Positions 1-9,909 of a DNA stretch of 16,346 nucleotides are shown one piece after another. Numbering within the stretch: position 1 is the first letter of the stretch; each line of letters begins with the position of its first letter. A program made the position numbers and the translations under genes. The notes beneath the pieces were generated by a model. The model ran no database searches, was not told the origin of the DNA, and saw nothing but the letters and a program-made list of their open reading frames with translations. This stretch comes from Smittium culicis (lineage: Eukaryota > Kickxellomycota > Harpellomycetes > Harpellales > Legeriomycetaceae). The DNA lies in contig LSSN01005702.1 of the NCBI GenBank assembly GCA_001970855.1, positions 1-16,346 on the forward strand, read 5' to 3'.

Positions 1-541
1 ATTTTTCTCTCACATTATTGATTCAATAATTTATTTATATCAATTTATGTAATGATTAGATTTAAAAAATATTCATAAATTAAATTTAATAAATTATAAT
101 TAACACCGAGTGATTAAAAAAATTGATTATCTGATTTATAAATGATGTGTAGTACTATGCAACATCTTAAAAGGAGTTCAATAATTTACTATTTATGAAA
201 AATATTATAAATAATATCCAAAATTGGCAATAAAAGACTACAGAGATAATTTTTTTTAAGTATAAGAATGAATAAAAAAAAATCATAGTCAAAAAAATTT
301 TTGTGTTTAAAAAATAATAAGTTCAATATTGCAAGATGAAAATCGTATTGATAGTTTTTCTATAAATTCAAGTATAGTTCAAATATAATACTATCAGTTT
401 AATTGAATTATGGAGTTTAAATTCCAACTATTCGTTTGTGTTTTGAAATGTACTATTTTGTATTCACAGAGTGGCTATTTCCCCCTTTTTCCAGAAAGTA
501 TGTTTATTTATGTGATATTGAAAAAAAAACTAGTAAATTTT
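1..541. other. AT-rich non-coding stretch
   Basis: No gene, RNA or repeat can be supported here. The minus strand at about 405-540 continues, with several stops, the frame of the coding relic at 542-779 and may be its decayed remainder. A plus-strand frame at 410-568 (52 codons) lies antisense to that relic and is within chance expectation. Confidence 0.5.
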
Positions 542-779
542 CTACAAAACATAAAGAATCAAATTTAGTTGAAATTTACTAAACTCTATAGCATCTTGAA
601 ACTCATTTTTCTTTTTTGCTTGGGCAATATCTGTCGGTATCTTTGACTAATTTACTGGATCCGATAACTTGATTTTAGCAGCTTCTATAATTTCAGAGTG
701 ATTAATGCTAAATAGTTTTTTTATGTATCGAATGAATTATTGCAATTTTGCTGGATATTTTATTAAAGTATTCTGTTTT
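542..779 (-). pseudogene. Decayed coding relic, unidentified protein
   Basis: Reading the minus strand from 779 down to the TAG at 544-542 gives about 78 codons in one frame with only two internal stops (TAA at 739-737, TAG at 649-647). The residues are unlike random AT-rich translation: an amphipathic stretch containing SEIIEAAKIKLSDP, then IPTDIAQAKKKNEFQDAIEF, rich in Glu, Asp, Ala and Lys. Upstream (about 835-724) a second frame containing FHGFIGKIKKLKTEYFNKI runs into the same region and would join it through a one-base shift in the A/T run near 718-724. There is no clear start codon. The family is not recognised. A transposase remnant is possible given the mobile elements in the window, but so is a lost host gene. 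Chance is a real alternative. Confidence 0.25.
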
Positions 780-1341
780 TAGCTTTTTTATTTTACCAAT
801 AAACCCATGAAAAAAAATTTTTTCTCTCGAAATTAATTAACTTATCTTTTATCGTCATATAGCTATATCAAAGTATAAATTAAAATAGTATAATATACAT
901 ATAAAATCCACTCTTCCAATTGTGGAGGATAAATTAAGCTGAGTTGCTGATTTTTATATACCATGGAAATAATATAGGCTTATCAATATAAATTTAACAA
1001 AAGAAAATTATTTTTTCCACTTTACAAGTAGCTAAATGATAAATATATAGTATTTTTTTTGGCTTACTTAATTTTATTTTTGATTGAGGATTTAAGATTA
1101 TGAAATTTAGTTTTCCTGAAAAGAAAAATATTTAGGCTTATACATTTATTGATAGTAATGATAAGCTAAAGTAGCTTTTATTCTCAAAAAAAAAAATAAT
1201 AATCGAAGTATAGATTAAAAAAAACATATTAAATAAAAAAATTTTTTGAATAGGCAAACCTTTAAAATTATATCTCAGCTTATTTTCTTACTTTTTTTCG
1301 AATTTTTTTATTTTATCTGTTTTTTTTATATTAAGATTTCA
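780..1341. other. AT-rich stretch with possible minus-strand coding debris
   Basis: No intact gene. On the minus strand a short frame starting at an ATG near 963 contains MVYKNQQLSLIYPPQLEEWI and stops after about 34 codons. It lies between the relics at 542-779 and 1342-1464 on the same strand, so all three could be pieces of one badly decayed gene. This is a suspicion rather than a call. Confidence 0.2.
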
Positions 1342-1464
1342 AGTAAATACCAAGTGGTATAACCTTTCATAGAATTTTTCGAGAGTTCCATCCTCATTCT
1401 TTGGTTGAATATTTATATCGCAAAAAGCTGCATAAGCTACTGGTCAAGTTTGGCCACCGTTTTA
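1342..1464 (-). pseudogene. Coding fragment, weakly MULE-transposase-like
   Basis: On the minus strand, after a TAA at 1464-1462, the frame reads NGGQT, a TGA (1446-1444), then 34 open codons beginning PVAYAAFCDINIQP, continuing with NEDGTLEKFYERLYHLV and ending at TGA 1341-1339. The patch is clearly richer in G+C than its surroundings. The pattern 'P-x-x-Y-A' followed about 20 residues later by a 'Y/L-x-x-F-x-x-L' helix recalls the segment of MULE transposases after the first catalytic Asp (PLVYALLP...TYxxFFxxL). That is from general knowledge of the family, and no catalytic residue is visible. A plus-strand frame over the same bases (1347-1493) is also open, so even the strand is uncertain. 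Confidence 0.2.
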
Positions 1465-1666
1465 TTTCTGGAATATTTTTATTTAAATTATTATGATTTA
1501 TCTTATGACATACTATGACTTATTATCTCTAAAATACTCTTTCTTTAAAACTTCTCATTTAGCAAATAACCTTCTCTCAAATTTATAACTAGAAAAAAAT
1601 ATCAAATCGCTAACCTTTTTCTTTATATCCAGTTTTTATTGTAATCCTCTTTGCCAATTATAGGTT

Positions 1667-1687
1667 CTTTCCCTTTCCCTTTCCCTT
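1667..1687. repeat. (CCCTTT)3 hexamer microsatellite
   Basis: Three tandem CCCTTT hexamers with partial ends. The unit equals the tip of the TTAA MITEs in this window, but there is no TTAA or sub-terminal motif beside it, so it is taken as a simple repeat. Confidence 0.8.
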
Positions 1688-1873
1688 CAAATTCGATTTT
1701 TTTCTATTCACAAGAGTAAAATATGTGGCTATATTCAACATCTTTCAATTGAGATAAACTTATACTACAGCATAGATAGCGTAGATAATTTCTAAAATTT
1801 ATTATCTATAAAGTTTATGGTGGGGAAAATAAAAGATAATAATTTAGGAAATAGTAAAGAAAAAAAAAGATAT

Positions 1874-1890
1874 TTATTATTATTATTATT
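1874..1890. repeat. (TTA)n microsatellite
   Basis: About five and a half tandem TTA units. Confidence 0.8.
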
Positions 1891-1904
1891 GATTAGAATA
1901 TGCA

Positions 1905-2262
1905 ATGAACTCATTTAAAAAGACTGAACCTAAAGATCCTATAATTCAATGTACTAAAAAAAACATAAATTACAAAGAAAGTTATATGGTTCCTTCTTTT
2001 AAAACACTATTTCATACAAAAAAATAAGTGAAAATAAATTAAATTCTGTAATCGCACAAAATTTTCAGATTGCATAGATTTTAAAAAAGGCAATAAGGGC
2101 CGTAAATAATGGCTTGCTCTCGAAGATTATATTTAAAAACAAACTTAAATATCTTTTTTTAGTTTTTAATCCATTTTTAATATTTTTCAAATGAAACAGC
2201 ATCAAACTATAATAATGAGTAAAAAGAATTCGAATCTTTTAACGCATATATCAGGTGATTAA
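1905..2262 (+). pseudogene. Possible decayed small gene, unidentified
   Basis: An ATG at 1905 opens a 40-codon frame (begins MNSFKKTEPKDPIIQC, contains ESYMVPSFKTLFHTKK) that ends at TAA 2025-2027, directly after a run of seven A (2018-2024). Shifting one base at that run reopens a second frame (ISENKLNSVIAQNFQIA, TAG at 2075-2077, then ILKKAIRAVNNGLLSKIIF) to TGA 2192-2194. A third short frame starts at an ATG overlapping that stop (2191) and runs to TAA 2260-2262. The order suggests one gene broken by homopolymer slips and a nonsense change. The product is not recognised. All the pieces are individually short enough to arise by chance, and the slip could also be a sequencing error in a poly-A run. 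Confidence 0.2.
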
Positions 2263-2614
2263 AGTTTTTAATTCTAGTACTAAAACAAATCTTAAAAAAT
2301 AAAACGTGTTTTTTTTACTATCTTTTATAAGATTAAAACAATATTAAAATGTTATATTAAAAATAAAATATTGAAAATAAAGTATAAAAAATCAAGTGTG
2401 AACATAAAGTTAGTGGTATAATAAATTCCATCAAATATATTATATCAATTTCTTAATGCGGCGGAAATTTAAAAAAAATACTTTATCTAATAACCAACTT
2501 TACTTATATTTTTAAACCTTTTTAGAGAAAAAATCAAATAGAATTAGTAGAAAGAGAATAATCTAGTTAATTTATATTGACAAATTATATTTATAAGTAT
2601 AAAATTTCTGAATT
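2263..2614. other. AT-rich stretch, nothing recognised
   Basis: Mostly poly-A and poly-T rich DNA. No repeat family, hairpin or frame stands out. Confidence 0.6.
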
Positions 2615-2808
2615 TTAACCCTTTCATAGAAGGTCGGCTTTTTTTCCTACATAGTATTCCAACTGTATTTGGTTACTATAATTATATATCAAGGCCTTTA
2701 GAATTATTGGTATACTATAAATAAAAAACAAATAAAAAAATTGCATAAAAATCATTTACAAATCATAAAATTAACTTTTTTAAAGAGTGTTGGACAGCAA
2801 AGGGTTAA
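2615..2808 (-). mobile_element. TTAA MITE (piggyBac-like), copy A
   Basis: A 194-bp unit bounded by TTAA (2615-2618 and 2805-2808). Read on the minus strand it starts CCCTTTGCTGTCCAACACTC, matching the 5' end of copies B, D and E (CCCTTTCCCGTCCAACACTC). It keeps the internal landmarks TTTATGATTTG and ACCAATAATTCT and ends in ...ATGAAAGGG. The last ~50 bases have diverged from the other copies, and the usual GTCTACC motif near the 3' end is lost. TTAA duplication together with CCCTTT tips is the hallmark of piggyBac-superfamily elements. It carries no coding sequence, so it would depend on a transposase supplied elsewhere. Confidence 0.85.
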
Positions 2809-3512
2809 GAGAAATTCCTACTTATAAAATAAATAATAAATGAATTGATTTTTAACTATGCATCATACTAAATTTAAAAAAAAATTCTAAAAAGTTCAAA
2901 TATTCAATTAAAATAAATTGATAAAAATTGAATGGTTTAAAACACAATAACTAGGGTTATACCATTCTATTTTATAGAAAAAAGTATCTATAATTTATAA
3001 ATAAAATTTTTGTTTTCCGGGATATAATACAATATGAATGCCTAGTAATATTATTGAATAACTATAATTTACCCACGATTTTATTCTTTTTATAACGGAA
3101 AATTTTAAATTTACCAATATAATCACAAGAATCCATTCAATAATAAAGATATATTAAATTTAATCTTTATTTCGTTTTATTTATCGGTTAAAGCAGTATA
3201 TGTCCAAGATAATTCCTACATCTACCTTTATTACGATTACGGATTTTAGTTTAGATGTTGAAATAAGGAAGTAAAAAAAAAAAAAGAAAAGTGCTGGTAT
3301 TAATAATTTTATGAAATGATTTATACTATTCGAATAATTTCGAGAACTTTAATTTTTAATTCAAGATAAAAAAATTTATTAAGAAAAAAGATGCTAAAAA
3401 TTTTATTTACAAATAATTATAATATAAAGCTTTTATGCAGACTATGAATTTTAAGTTTGATATATGTCGTAGATAAATATCGCGACAAAGAAAGATAAGT
3501 ATATCTTTAAAC

Positions 3513-3624
3513 TACAAAGAAACAGTGAAGTAAATCTGATTTCAAAGAAACCAGATTTAACACTAAAAAAATATTATGATTCACTTAGGCAGTTTTTTTT
3601 TACAAAGGATATAGTTTCTTTGTA
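3513..3624. repeat. Nested inverted repeats (outer 11 bp, inner 12 of 13 bp)
   Basis: Outer arms TACAAAGAAAC (3513-3523) and GTTTCTTTGTA (3614-3624) are perfect inverted copies. Inside them, 3531-3559 folds as TAAATCTG-A-TTTC, a three-base AAA loop, then GAAA-C-CAGATTTA, with a single mismatch. AGTG (about 3524-3527) and CACT (about 3561-3564) can extend this stem. The 3' side runs into T-rich DNA. It could be a structured transcript, a tiny palindromic element or a chance fold; nothing in the sequence decides between them. Confidence 0.5.
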
Positions 3625-3669
3625 TTTTTTTATTTTGAAGTGCTTCTTTATATTAACAATATTTTAAAT

Positions 3670-3730
3670 CTATATTTTATTTTAATCACTATATTTTATT
3701 TTAATCACTATATTTTATATCTATATTTTA
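3670..3730. repeat. 19-bp tandem repeat
   Basis: Two perfect copies of CTATATTTTATTTTAATCA (3670-3688, 3689-3707) are followed by two shortened copies starting CTATATTTTA (3708 and 3721). Confidence 0.85.
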
Positions 3731-3964
3731 GTATTCTTATATAAACTGTAAGAAAAACTTCTATAAATAGAGGAGAATAATACCATAATAAAACAACATC
3801 ATAATTATCTTATAATAAAATTATCAGTTTGTTTATTAATAATCGAACCCAAAATAAAAATCCCTAGTTAAAAAACTATAATATACACAAAAGCTAGGTG
3901 GAGAAAAGGGAATTCTCCGACATTTATTTTACTCCAACAAGGTTACAATCTCTATTCTTAATTT

Positions 3965-3997
3965 AACAGAAATTTTTGTTTTTATAAAGTTTCTGTT
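3965..3997. repeat. Small inverted repeat
   Basis: AACAGAAA (3965-3972) and TTTCTGTT (3990-3997) are perfect 8-bp arms around a 17-base T-rich loop. A 6-bp hairpin GGAGAA/TTCTCC lies just upstream at 3900-3918. No function can be assigned. Confidence 0.35.
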
Positions 3998-4420
3998 GTA
4001 ACAATATTCTCCCTCTTTTCCCGACTCTTTCATTTCTTCCTTTACTATCGTTTATAATTAAGTTTCTCATTTCATGTCTGTATTCTGGCTTTTATTTTTA
4101 CGAACATACTCTGAACAATTATTAATTATTAGAACGCTTTTATTCTTTGTCTAATATCTTTCATTTCAATCTGCAATATAATTCTTATTAAAATCAAATA
4201 AAAAACAGCTTACGTGATTCATTTCTATTATAGGGTATGCCTATTTAAGAATAAAGTTATTCTTTATAGTAAGACTTTTAAACGTGTGCTATTTGCACTC
4301 AATTATATAAATGTGGAAGTGAAGATCATGCCTGATAAATTAATCTCTCATTAATACTCATTACTTTAATATTTTCGTGTCTAATATTCAAATTTAACTT
4401 TAAAAAAAATAATAATGTCA

Positions 4421-4444
4421 ATTTAACACGTAAGCGTGTCAAAT
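4421..4444. repeat. Compact hairpin with TAAG loop
   Basis: ATTT-A-ACACG (4421-4430), loop TAAG, then CGTGT-C-AAAT (4435-4444): nine pairs and one mismatch, with a G+C-containing inner stem that is unusual in this composition. Confidence 0.45.
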
Positions 4445-4630
4445 AAAAACTTGCTAAACTTGATAAATCCGGTAATTTTTCTATTGTATTAAGCGATTAA
4501 AATTTTAATATAAAATCACTATACGAATTTGAAATGCATAACTATCAGAACGAAACCTTATTTAAAGACAGGAAAAGTCCTACAACAAGAAGATCCAAAA
4601 TTTTTAGGAATATAATTTTTTTCTCTACTG

Positions 4631-4646
4631 AAAAAAAAAAAAAAAA
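4631..4646. repeat. Poly-A tract (A16)
   Basis: Sixteen uninterrupted A residues. A retro-insertion tail is conceivable, but no target duplication or upstream gene copy is visible. Confidence 0.8.
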
Positions 4647-4805
4647 GAATTTTCATACTAATCTTTATATAAAGTTAGTTATTTTTTTCTCTTTAACTTA
4701 TTAGATCAACTTTTATAAATAATAAAATACATTAAACTACACTAACAAAAACAAAATCATAAATATAATTAAAAATAAAATGCCATAACAAAATTTTTTA
4801 TAAAC

Positions 4806-4880
4806 AAGCCAAAGTCATGTCAGCCCAAAACAAATTACGAGAGCCCCAAAGATATCAGCCGTAGTAGCTGAAGCTTCAAT
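4806..4880 (-). other. G+C-richer patch with protein-like minus-strand frame
   Basis: About 75 bases stand out from the surrounding DNA in base composition. On the minus strand they read EASATTADIFGALVICFGLT, a TGA, then LWLVYK and a hydrophobic tail. The plus strand is also open for 21 codons. This may be a relic of a membrane-protein gene. It has no start and the family is not recognised. Confidence 0.15.
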
Positions 4881-5043
4881 GTATATATAAAGTATAAGGT
4901 TACTTTTATTAAAAAAAAACTATTTATCACTTTCATATTAAATAAATATATTTATCTACGATAATTATGACTACAAAGAGGTTAATCCTATAGAAAGAGT
5001 ATAGGAATAATCTTACAAAAAAGTCTTTAAAAAGTTTTCACAT

Positions 5044-5274
5044 ATGAAAAATTGCTACCAGTTTATTTTATACGCTGTATTTACTTCTTTGGGGAATTTT
5101 TTTTATAGAGAGTTACTATTTATGTTTAGCTATATTATTATCAATACCTTATATTATCTTGTCACATTTATATACATTATAAGTTTATATTTTATAAAAA
5201 AATCCATTAATGAAACACTAAATTTGCTAATTAATTTATTAACTATAAATATGATTCTTTTTTTAAAGCTTTAA
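5044..5274 (+). CDS. Doubtful small hydrophobic protein
   Basis: An ATG-initiated frame of 76 codons ending in TAA. The product would be almost wholly hydrophobic, with likely membrane spans around residues 7-20, 25-50 and 58-75 and very few charged residues. It has no recognised domain. Thymine-rich DNA read in this frame yields Phe, Leu, Ile and Tyr automatically, and a frame of this length is expected about once in a few windows of this composition by chance. There is no neighbouring gene, and codon use cannot be distinguished from the background. It is listed only because it is the longest frame in the gene-free left half. Confidence 0.12.
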   Translation: MKNCYQFILYAVFTSLGNFFYRELLFMFSYIIINTLYYLVTFIYIISLYFIKKSINETLNLLINLLTINMILFLKL

Positions 5275-8200
5275 AAATATGAATTTTTAAACAATAAAAT
5301 CGAGAAAAAAATAAAAAATAAAATCTCATATTGAAACTTGTAATACTATCGAAACAAAAATACAAAATTTGGTCTAATTTTAAACGTATATATGTATTAA
5401 AGAGAAACTATGGCATGCTTTATAAAAATTTAGTCAATTAGTCTGAGTGTATGTATTTAAAACGTGATATGCTTATTATTATACTAATAATTTATTATCG
5501 ATTTGTCTAGTATAATTTATATTATATACAATATGAATTGATTTTATATGTGAATTTTTGTAATTTTTCTATAACTTGGTGAAATCTTTTTATCAATTAA
5601 AAAAATTGAAACGATTTTATTAATTTTGAATTGAGTTTTTAATAAATCTAATTTTATAGTATATTTATATTTTCTAATTTTTTTGGCTAAAAAATTTTAG
5701 CTTTTTTAATTTTATCAAGTTGATTAAAAATCGATGAATATTTTAAATATAATAAAAATATTCGAATTTTGATATTTTGAATGTATCTATCAAAAATTTA
5801 CTTGTTTAATTATTAACGCATAGATTGGATAACTATTTTAAAGGTTTTTTTGGAGGAGGGGGGACTCGATTTGCTTTGTTAATTTTTAATTTATAAGTAA
5901 AATTTTTTCCTTACTAAAAAGAAATTAGCTATTTATTACGATCACTTAAAATTTGTTAAAGTTTTTTATTGTATTCAGTTTATAAATAACAACTTATTAT
6001 TTTGATAAAACATGAGTAATTTAAAAGGCGGTAAAAATTGTATTTATATTTTACTTTACACATACTTCCCAAGCTTAATGATCGACATATTTAAAAAAAT
6101 ATCCGTTAATGATTATAAAGTACTTTAAATTGAAGGAAAAAAATGAAAAAACTAACTTGGATAAAAAAAAACAATAGAAAATTTAAATTCCACTATTTAC
6201 CTATCAACTTTTATTAAACTGTCAAAATTTAAAATAAATCGAAAAATTAAATATTTTAGTACTAGAAAGTCAACATTATAGTTAAATAAAGACATATTCT
6301 AATAAAAATGACTTATTCAGCATCCGATAATCATATAATTTAGCTTATTAAAAAAATTTCTTTCAATAAGCATCAAATACGTAAAGCCACCCCTAATAAT
6401 TTTTAATTTTCAAACATAAATTTAGAATTTTTTCAGTGTAAAGCTTGCAAAAACATATAAGAGGCTAAATATATATATAAGAATTATCATACAGGGTTTC
6501 AAAAAAGTCATATCTAAAGCTTTGTTAATTATCACATTTCTAAATAGAATAGCCCGCAAACTATCTCCATAAAGTATATCAATTAAATAAATAAATAAAT
6601 GAACTAAGAATTTAACGATTTATCAACGTGTCTTATATAATTTATATTCTCATCCGATTAAATTTTATATAAGTTAAAAAAACTACAAGCCACTTTTTTA
6701 TTCATTTATTTTTTAGAAATAACCCATAATGGATTCTAGTTCATTTAAATGATCGTATAGAAAAAATAGGTAAATCACATTAGCGCTATTAATGTAATCA
6801 CTTTTTGTTAAAAAAATTTCAAGATATGAATAATTAGCCATTTTTAGGGGAATCAGTGATTTATGAAATTTAAAATTAAAAACATATTTTTTATAGAATT
6901 TATATTAAACTTTGTAACCAATCAAATTTATTTTTACTCGTGTGAATTATTAAAATATAACAACTATTTAATGTGAAATTAGGCTGACTAATTTTCGAAA
7001 TTCATAAATTTTCAACCTCCATTGGTAAGATTAAGTTATAAGAAATTTAATCACAAGCCACTAATATCGTAACAACCCCTAAGATTAAAATACTACATAT
7101 TTGTTTATTTTTTTAAGTTTTTCAAACTAAGTCTACATTTTTTTAAAATTGTAGCTTAATATAATATTGTTCTGGGATATTTCATATCTATAAATTTCAC
7201 GTAGCAATAAAAATAGTAATGTTATTATTTTCTTGTTTAAAAAAATAAACGATAATTATATTATTAGAAAAAATACAAGCCCAAATTCTGTTTCATAATT
7301 ATATCAATCTCAATAAAGTATCAGCGACTGGCTTGTTCTTAATATCTAAAATTTTCCTTTTTTCTAAAGGCTGTTTTTATCTGCATTGTAAAAAATAATA
7401 TTGGGCATATTTTTATAATTAATTATACAAAGTGTAAAAAAAAATAATAATAAAAAAGGCTATACTATGGAAATTTTATTGGAAATATATCTTGTTTATA
7501 AATATTTCAAAAAAAAATTAGAATGTATAATTTCTGAAATAAAGGTTCGTTTTTTTTATTAGTATTTATTAAAACTATGGTTATTATTCTGATTATAATA
7601 TAAATTTTCATTTTTTTTATTTTAATTTTATGGACTACTTTTTATATCTAAAAACTCATAAACTCATATAATTTTTTCTATTTTGAATTTTTTTAGTTTA
7701 AGCTTTAGGTCATGATAATTATTTTATATTATAATTTATATTATAAAATAAAATTATCTGTGCAAAGCTGTAAAAATTGTCTTTAATACAATAGATATGA
7801 ACAGATCAAATTTTTTTAATCAGGATAAAATATTCCGAATTTTTTAAAAGATTCTAAAGATATTTTTAAATTTTATTTAACCTATATTTAAACCGTGTAA
7901 CAGTGATTATTTAACAGAATTAAGTTCTAGAAATTTAAAAAAATCATTAAATTTTAATTTTATAACTGAAAAATTATTTTGAACCATAATAAATAATTTG
8001 ATCGAGGGTATGCTATACAAGGTATTATCACCAAATCAAACTAACATTTAAAAAAATTATGATTAACGCCTTAGCTCTAAGTTGTGTCATTTTCATGCTT
8101 AGTACCACACTCCCAATTAGAGTTTTTTCTAAATAAAAAAAAATATAATAAGCCTTTTTTACGAATTCGACTACTCCTTTTGATATTAGTTAAATATAAT

Positions 8201-8330
8201 TCTCAAATATATAATAATAACTCTTTATTTTATAATTTAATAGCCTAATTATGTTAATTTTTAATTAAATGGCAATGAAAGGGAAAAAAGCCCCTGAAAG
8301 TATTTATAGACCTGTTTATCTTTTTTTTAC
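5275..8330. other. AT-rich gene-free stretch
   Basis: No gene is supported in about 3 kb. It contains poly-A/T runs, a short (AAAT)n run near 6584-6600 and an AT-only inverted repeat at 7714-7758. A 25-codon frame at 8059-8136 (contains ALSCVIFMLSTTLPIRVF) is locally less AT-rich but too short to call. Confidence 0.55.
7714..7758. repeat. AT-only inverted repeat
   Basis: GATAATT followed by ATTTTATA on the left pairs with TATAAAAT and AATTATC on the right, giving an imperfect cruciform-type palindrome of about 45 bp. AT-only palindromes arise readily by chance here. Confidence 0.35.
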
Positions 8331-8395
8331 AAGATTCATAGTGTCATGATTGAGAATGACAATCTGAAATGAACCCTTGTGCTAAAACAAAGAGG

Positions 8396-8446
8396 CTTAT
8401 ATAATACATTATATAACAGCTGATTGTTAGATAATGTATTATTAAG
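8396..8446. repeat. Long near-perfect hairpin
   Basis: The segment folds end to end: CTTA, one bulged T, ATAATACATTAT, an A:G mismatch, TAACA, the six-base loop GCTGAT, then TGTTA, ATAATGTATTAT and TAAG. That is 21 pairs over 51 bases. A weaker hairpin (TGTCAT/ATGACA with extensions) lies immediately upstream at about 8331-8381, so the two form a tandem pair separated by a short single-stranded hinge. It could be a structured RNA or a palindromic element. No known RNA family is recognised. Confidence 0.55.
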
Positions 8447-8537
8447 ATAAAAAGTTTTCCAACACATTTATATAACTTTTATCAACTCTATTATATAAAA
8501 CTTACTTTACTTACTTTACATAAATTTAAATATTTAT

Positions 8538-8580
8538 ACCAAAAGGGTTTTCCCACATTTGGGTTTTTTCATCTTTTGGT
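8538..8580. repeat. Inverted repeat with G/C blocks
   Basis: ACCAAAAG (8538-8545) and CTTTTGGT (8573-8580) are perfect arms. The interior carries GGG, CCC and GGG blocks, rare in this window. Function unknown. Confidence 0.4.
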
Positions 8581-8620
8581 TTATAGTTCTTTTTATTCAA
8601 ATTCTAAACTACTCTTCAAA

Positions 8621-8645
8621 AATAAATAAATAAATAAATAAATAA
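8621..8645. repeat. (AATA)n microsatellite
   Basis: About six tandem tetranucleotides of the AATA/TAAA class. Confidence 0.9.
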
Positions 8646-8705
8646 GCCTTTTACACTTACTTGATTGGAAACTATATCAAATACGGTAATTAAATAAAAT
8701 CTGTA

Positions 8706-8715
8706 ATAATTCAAT
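8706..8715. repeat. Left target-site duplication of the MULE-type element
   Basis: ATAATTCAAT, repeated exactly at 10148-10157. The two copies lie immediately outside the GG...CC termini of the long-armed element, which marks its borders. Confidence 0.8.
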
Positions 8716-8717
8716 GG

Positions 8718-8911
8718 TTAACCCTTTCCCGTCCAATACTCTTTGAAAAAATCAATTTATTGATTCGTTTATGATTTATAATAATAATTGTTATTTGTCG
8801 ATAATATATAAAATGCCAATAATTATTATGGCCTCGGATTTAAAGTGTTTTAATATAACAATTAGCTATATTTCGAGGTCAAAAATGGTCTACCGCCCGT
8901 GAAAGGGTTAA
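8718..8911 (+). mobile_element. TTAA MITE (piggyBac-like), copy B, nested in the MULE-type left arm
   Basis: A 194-bp unit flanked by TTAA (8718-8721, 8908-8911). The 5' end is CCCTTTCCCGTCCAATACTC and the 3' end is GGTCTACCGCCCGTGAAAGGG read up to its last bases. Internal landmarks are GATTCGTTTATGATTTATAA and GCCAATAATTATTA. It sits two bases inside the MULE-type element. The sequence across the insertion, GG-TTAA-CTATTAAAC, is present uninterrupted as the reverse complement at the right end (10132-10147), which shows the empty site and the TTAA duplication directly. Confidence 0.92.
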
Positions 8912-9909
8912 CTATTAAACACAAGATCTTTTATTAATTTCCAAGAACTATTACTTAATTGGAAGATCTTTTTCTTAATTTCCGAGATTTATTCATAAAA
9001 TAGGCGTGGATTTCAAGACTTTTTTTAATTAAATCCAAGAAGATTTCTCACGCCAATTATTATGAATTAATTTATTGGTTTGGAATGTTGTAATTTTACA
9101 GAATGCTTTAAATTGGCTTTTTTCATTACATAATAGCTACTATTGTAATTTTATAGCGAATCAATTGTTTGCCCATTAATGCATGGTAGACTGTTTGTGA
9201 TCACAGGATATAGCCAACCGTATTCGGATATAATAACTTTATATAGAGACTTTGAAAATTATTGGTTTATTGTATAGTAGCAGCAAGTAATAATTATGAC
9301 TATGAATCTTATACGAATCGATTTATTTGATTTGGTAAAGTATGTTGGTTGAGAAAGAGGTAATTGGAAATTATTACAACAATAATATTATACTTACACT
9401 TGAAATTATTAGAATATTTTGATAAGTACCATTATAGTACTAAAACATTTAGCACAAATAAAACTTTTAAATTTTTTAGCTTATATCGCAATAAATAAAA
9501 CGATATTTTATTTACTATAGTTTAAGTCTAACGAATAAATTTATTAATCAATAGCTCAAATTTTCAATACTTTAAATTGTATTTAAATTTTACCTATGAT
9601 TTTTCTATTTGGCTTATAAAACTTATTTATAATACTAAACTTTCATTTTTACAAAGCAAATATCACCTAAACTCTTTAAAAAAATAATTAATTGATTTGA
9701 TACTTGTTTATAAGTAATTTTGTTATTTGCCTGTACTATTCACTAAACCAATAGACTCAAAGGATTAAAATTTATAGCATTTTTATTAGACACGTTTAGT
9801 TAAATTTGATGGACCAAAAACAGTCTACCAAATAGAATGGGTATAAAAGTTTTGATATATAATGCTGATAACAATGCTTATTGGTAATAATATTTTACAC
9901 AGTATACAT

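Larger units (their letters stand above)
1465..1904. other. AT-rich stretch with simple repeats
   Basis: Contains a (CCCTTT)3 hexamer run at 1667-1687 and a TTA trinucleotide run at 1874-1890. On the minus strand the hexamer run reads as alternating Gly-Lys inside a short open patch (about 1712-1625, ...KGKEPIIGKEDYNKNWI). This might be further debris of the minus-strand relic. No gene can be supported. Confidence 0.4.
2809..5043. other. Long AT-rich gene-free stretch with small inverted and tandem repeats
   Basis: No gene is supported. The positions of interest are the nested inverted repeats at 3513-3624, the 19-bp tandem repeat at 3670-3730, small hairpins at 3965-3997 and 4421-4444, and a locally G+C-richer patch at 4806-4880. 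On the plus strand 2950-3248 has relatively few stops (contains FRDIIQYECLVILLNNYNLP and, after a shift, YLSVKAVYVQDNSYIYLYYD), which could be coding debris but is within what random AT-rich DNA gives. Confidence 0.5.

Noticed and set aside
240..246. ACAGAGA box as in U6 snRNA
   Set aside because: The downstream AGC triad and stem-loop of U6 are missing, and the surroundings are featureless.
410..568. 52-codon plus-strand frame starting MEFKFQLF
   Set aside because: Length within chance expectation at this composition, with no recognised domain, and it lies opposite a more protein-like minus-strand relic.
1360..1375. AACCTTTCATAGAA, resembling the 3' tip of MITE copy A
   Set aside because: No TTAA beside it, and the following 190 bases do not align with the MITE.
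1667..1687. (CCCTTT)3 as telomeric repeat or MITE tip
   Set aside because: Only three units, internal, no TTAA and no sub-terminal motif; a simple repeat is enough.
2224..2240. tRNA T-loop-like GAATTCGAATC
   Set aside because: No acceptor, D or anticodon stems can be placed around it.
2950..3248. Plus-strand run of relatively few stops
   Set aside because: The residues are almost all those expected from AT-rich DNA, with several stops and a required frameshift; not distinguishable from chance.
3897..4024. Loose inverted similarity between GGTGGAGAAAAGGG and CCCTCTTTTCCCGAC
   Set aside because: Too many mismatches and no target duplication, so not called as an element.
8059..8136. 25-codon frame with a signal-peptide-like hydrophobic stretch
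   Set aside because: Too short, with no context or family resemblance.
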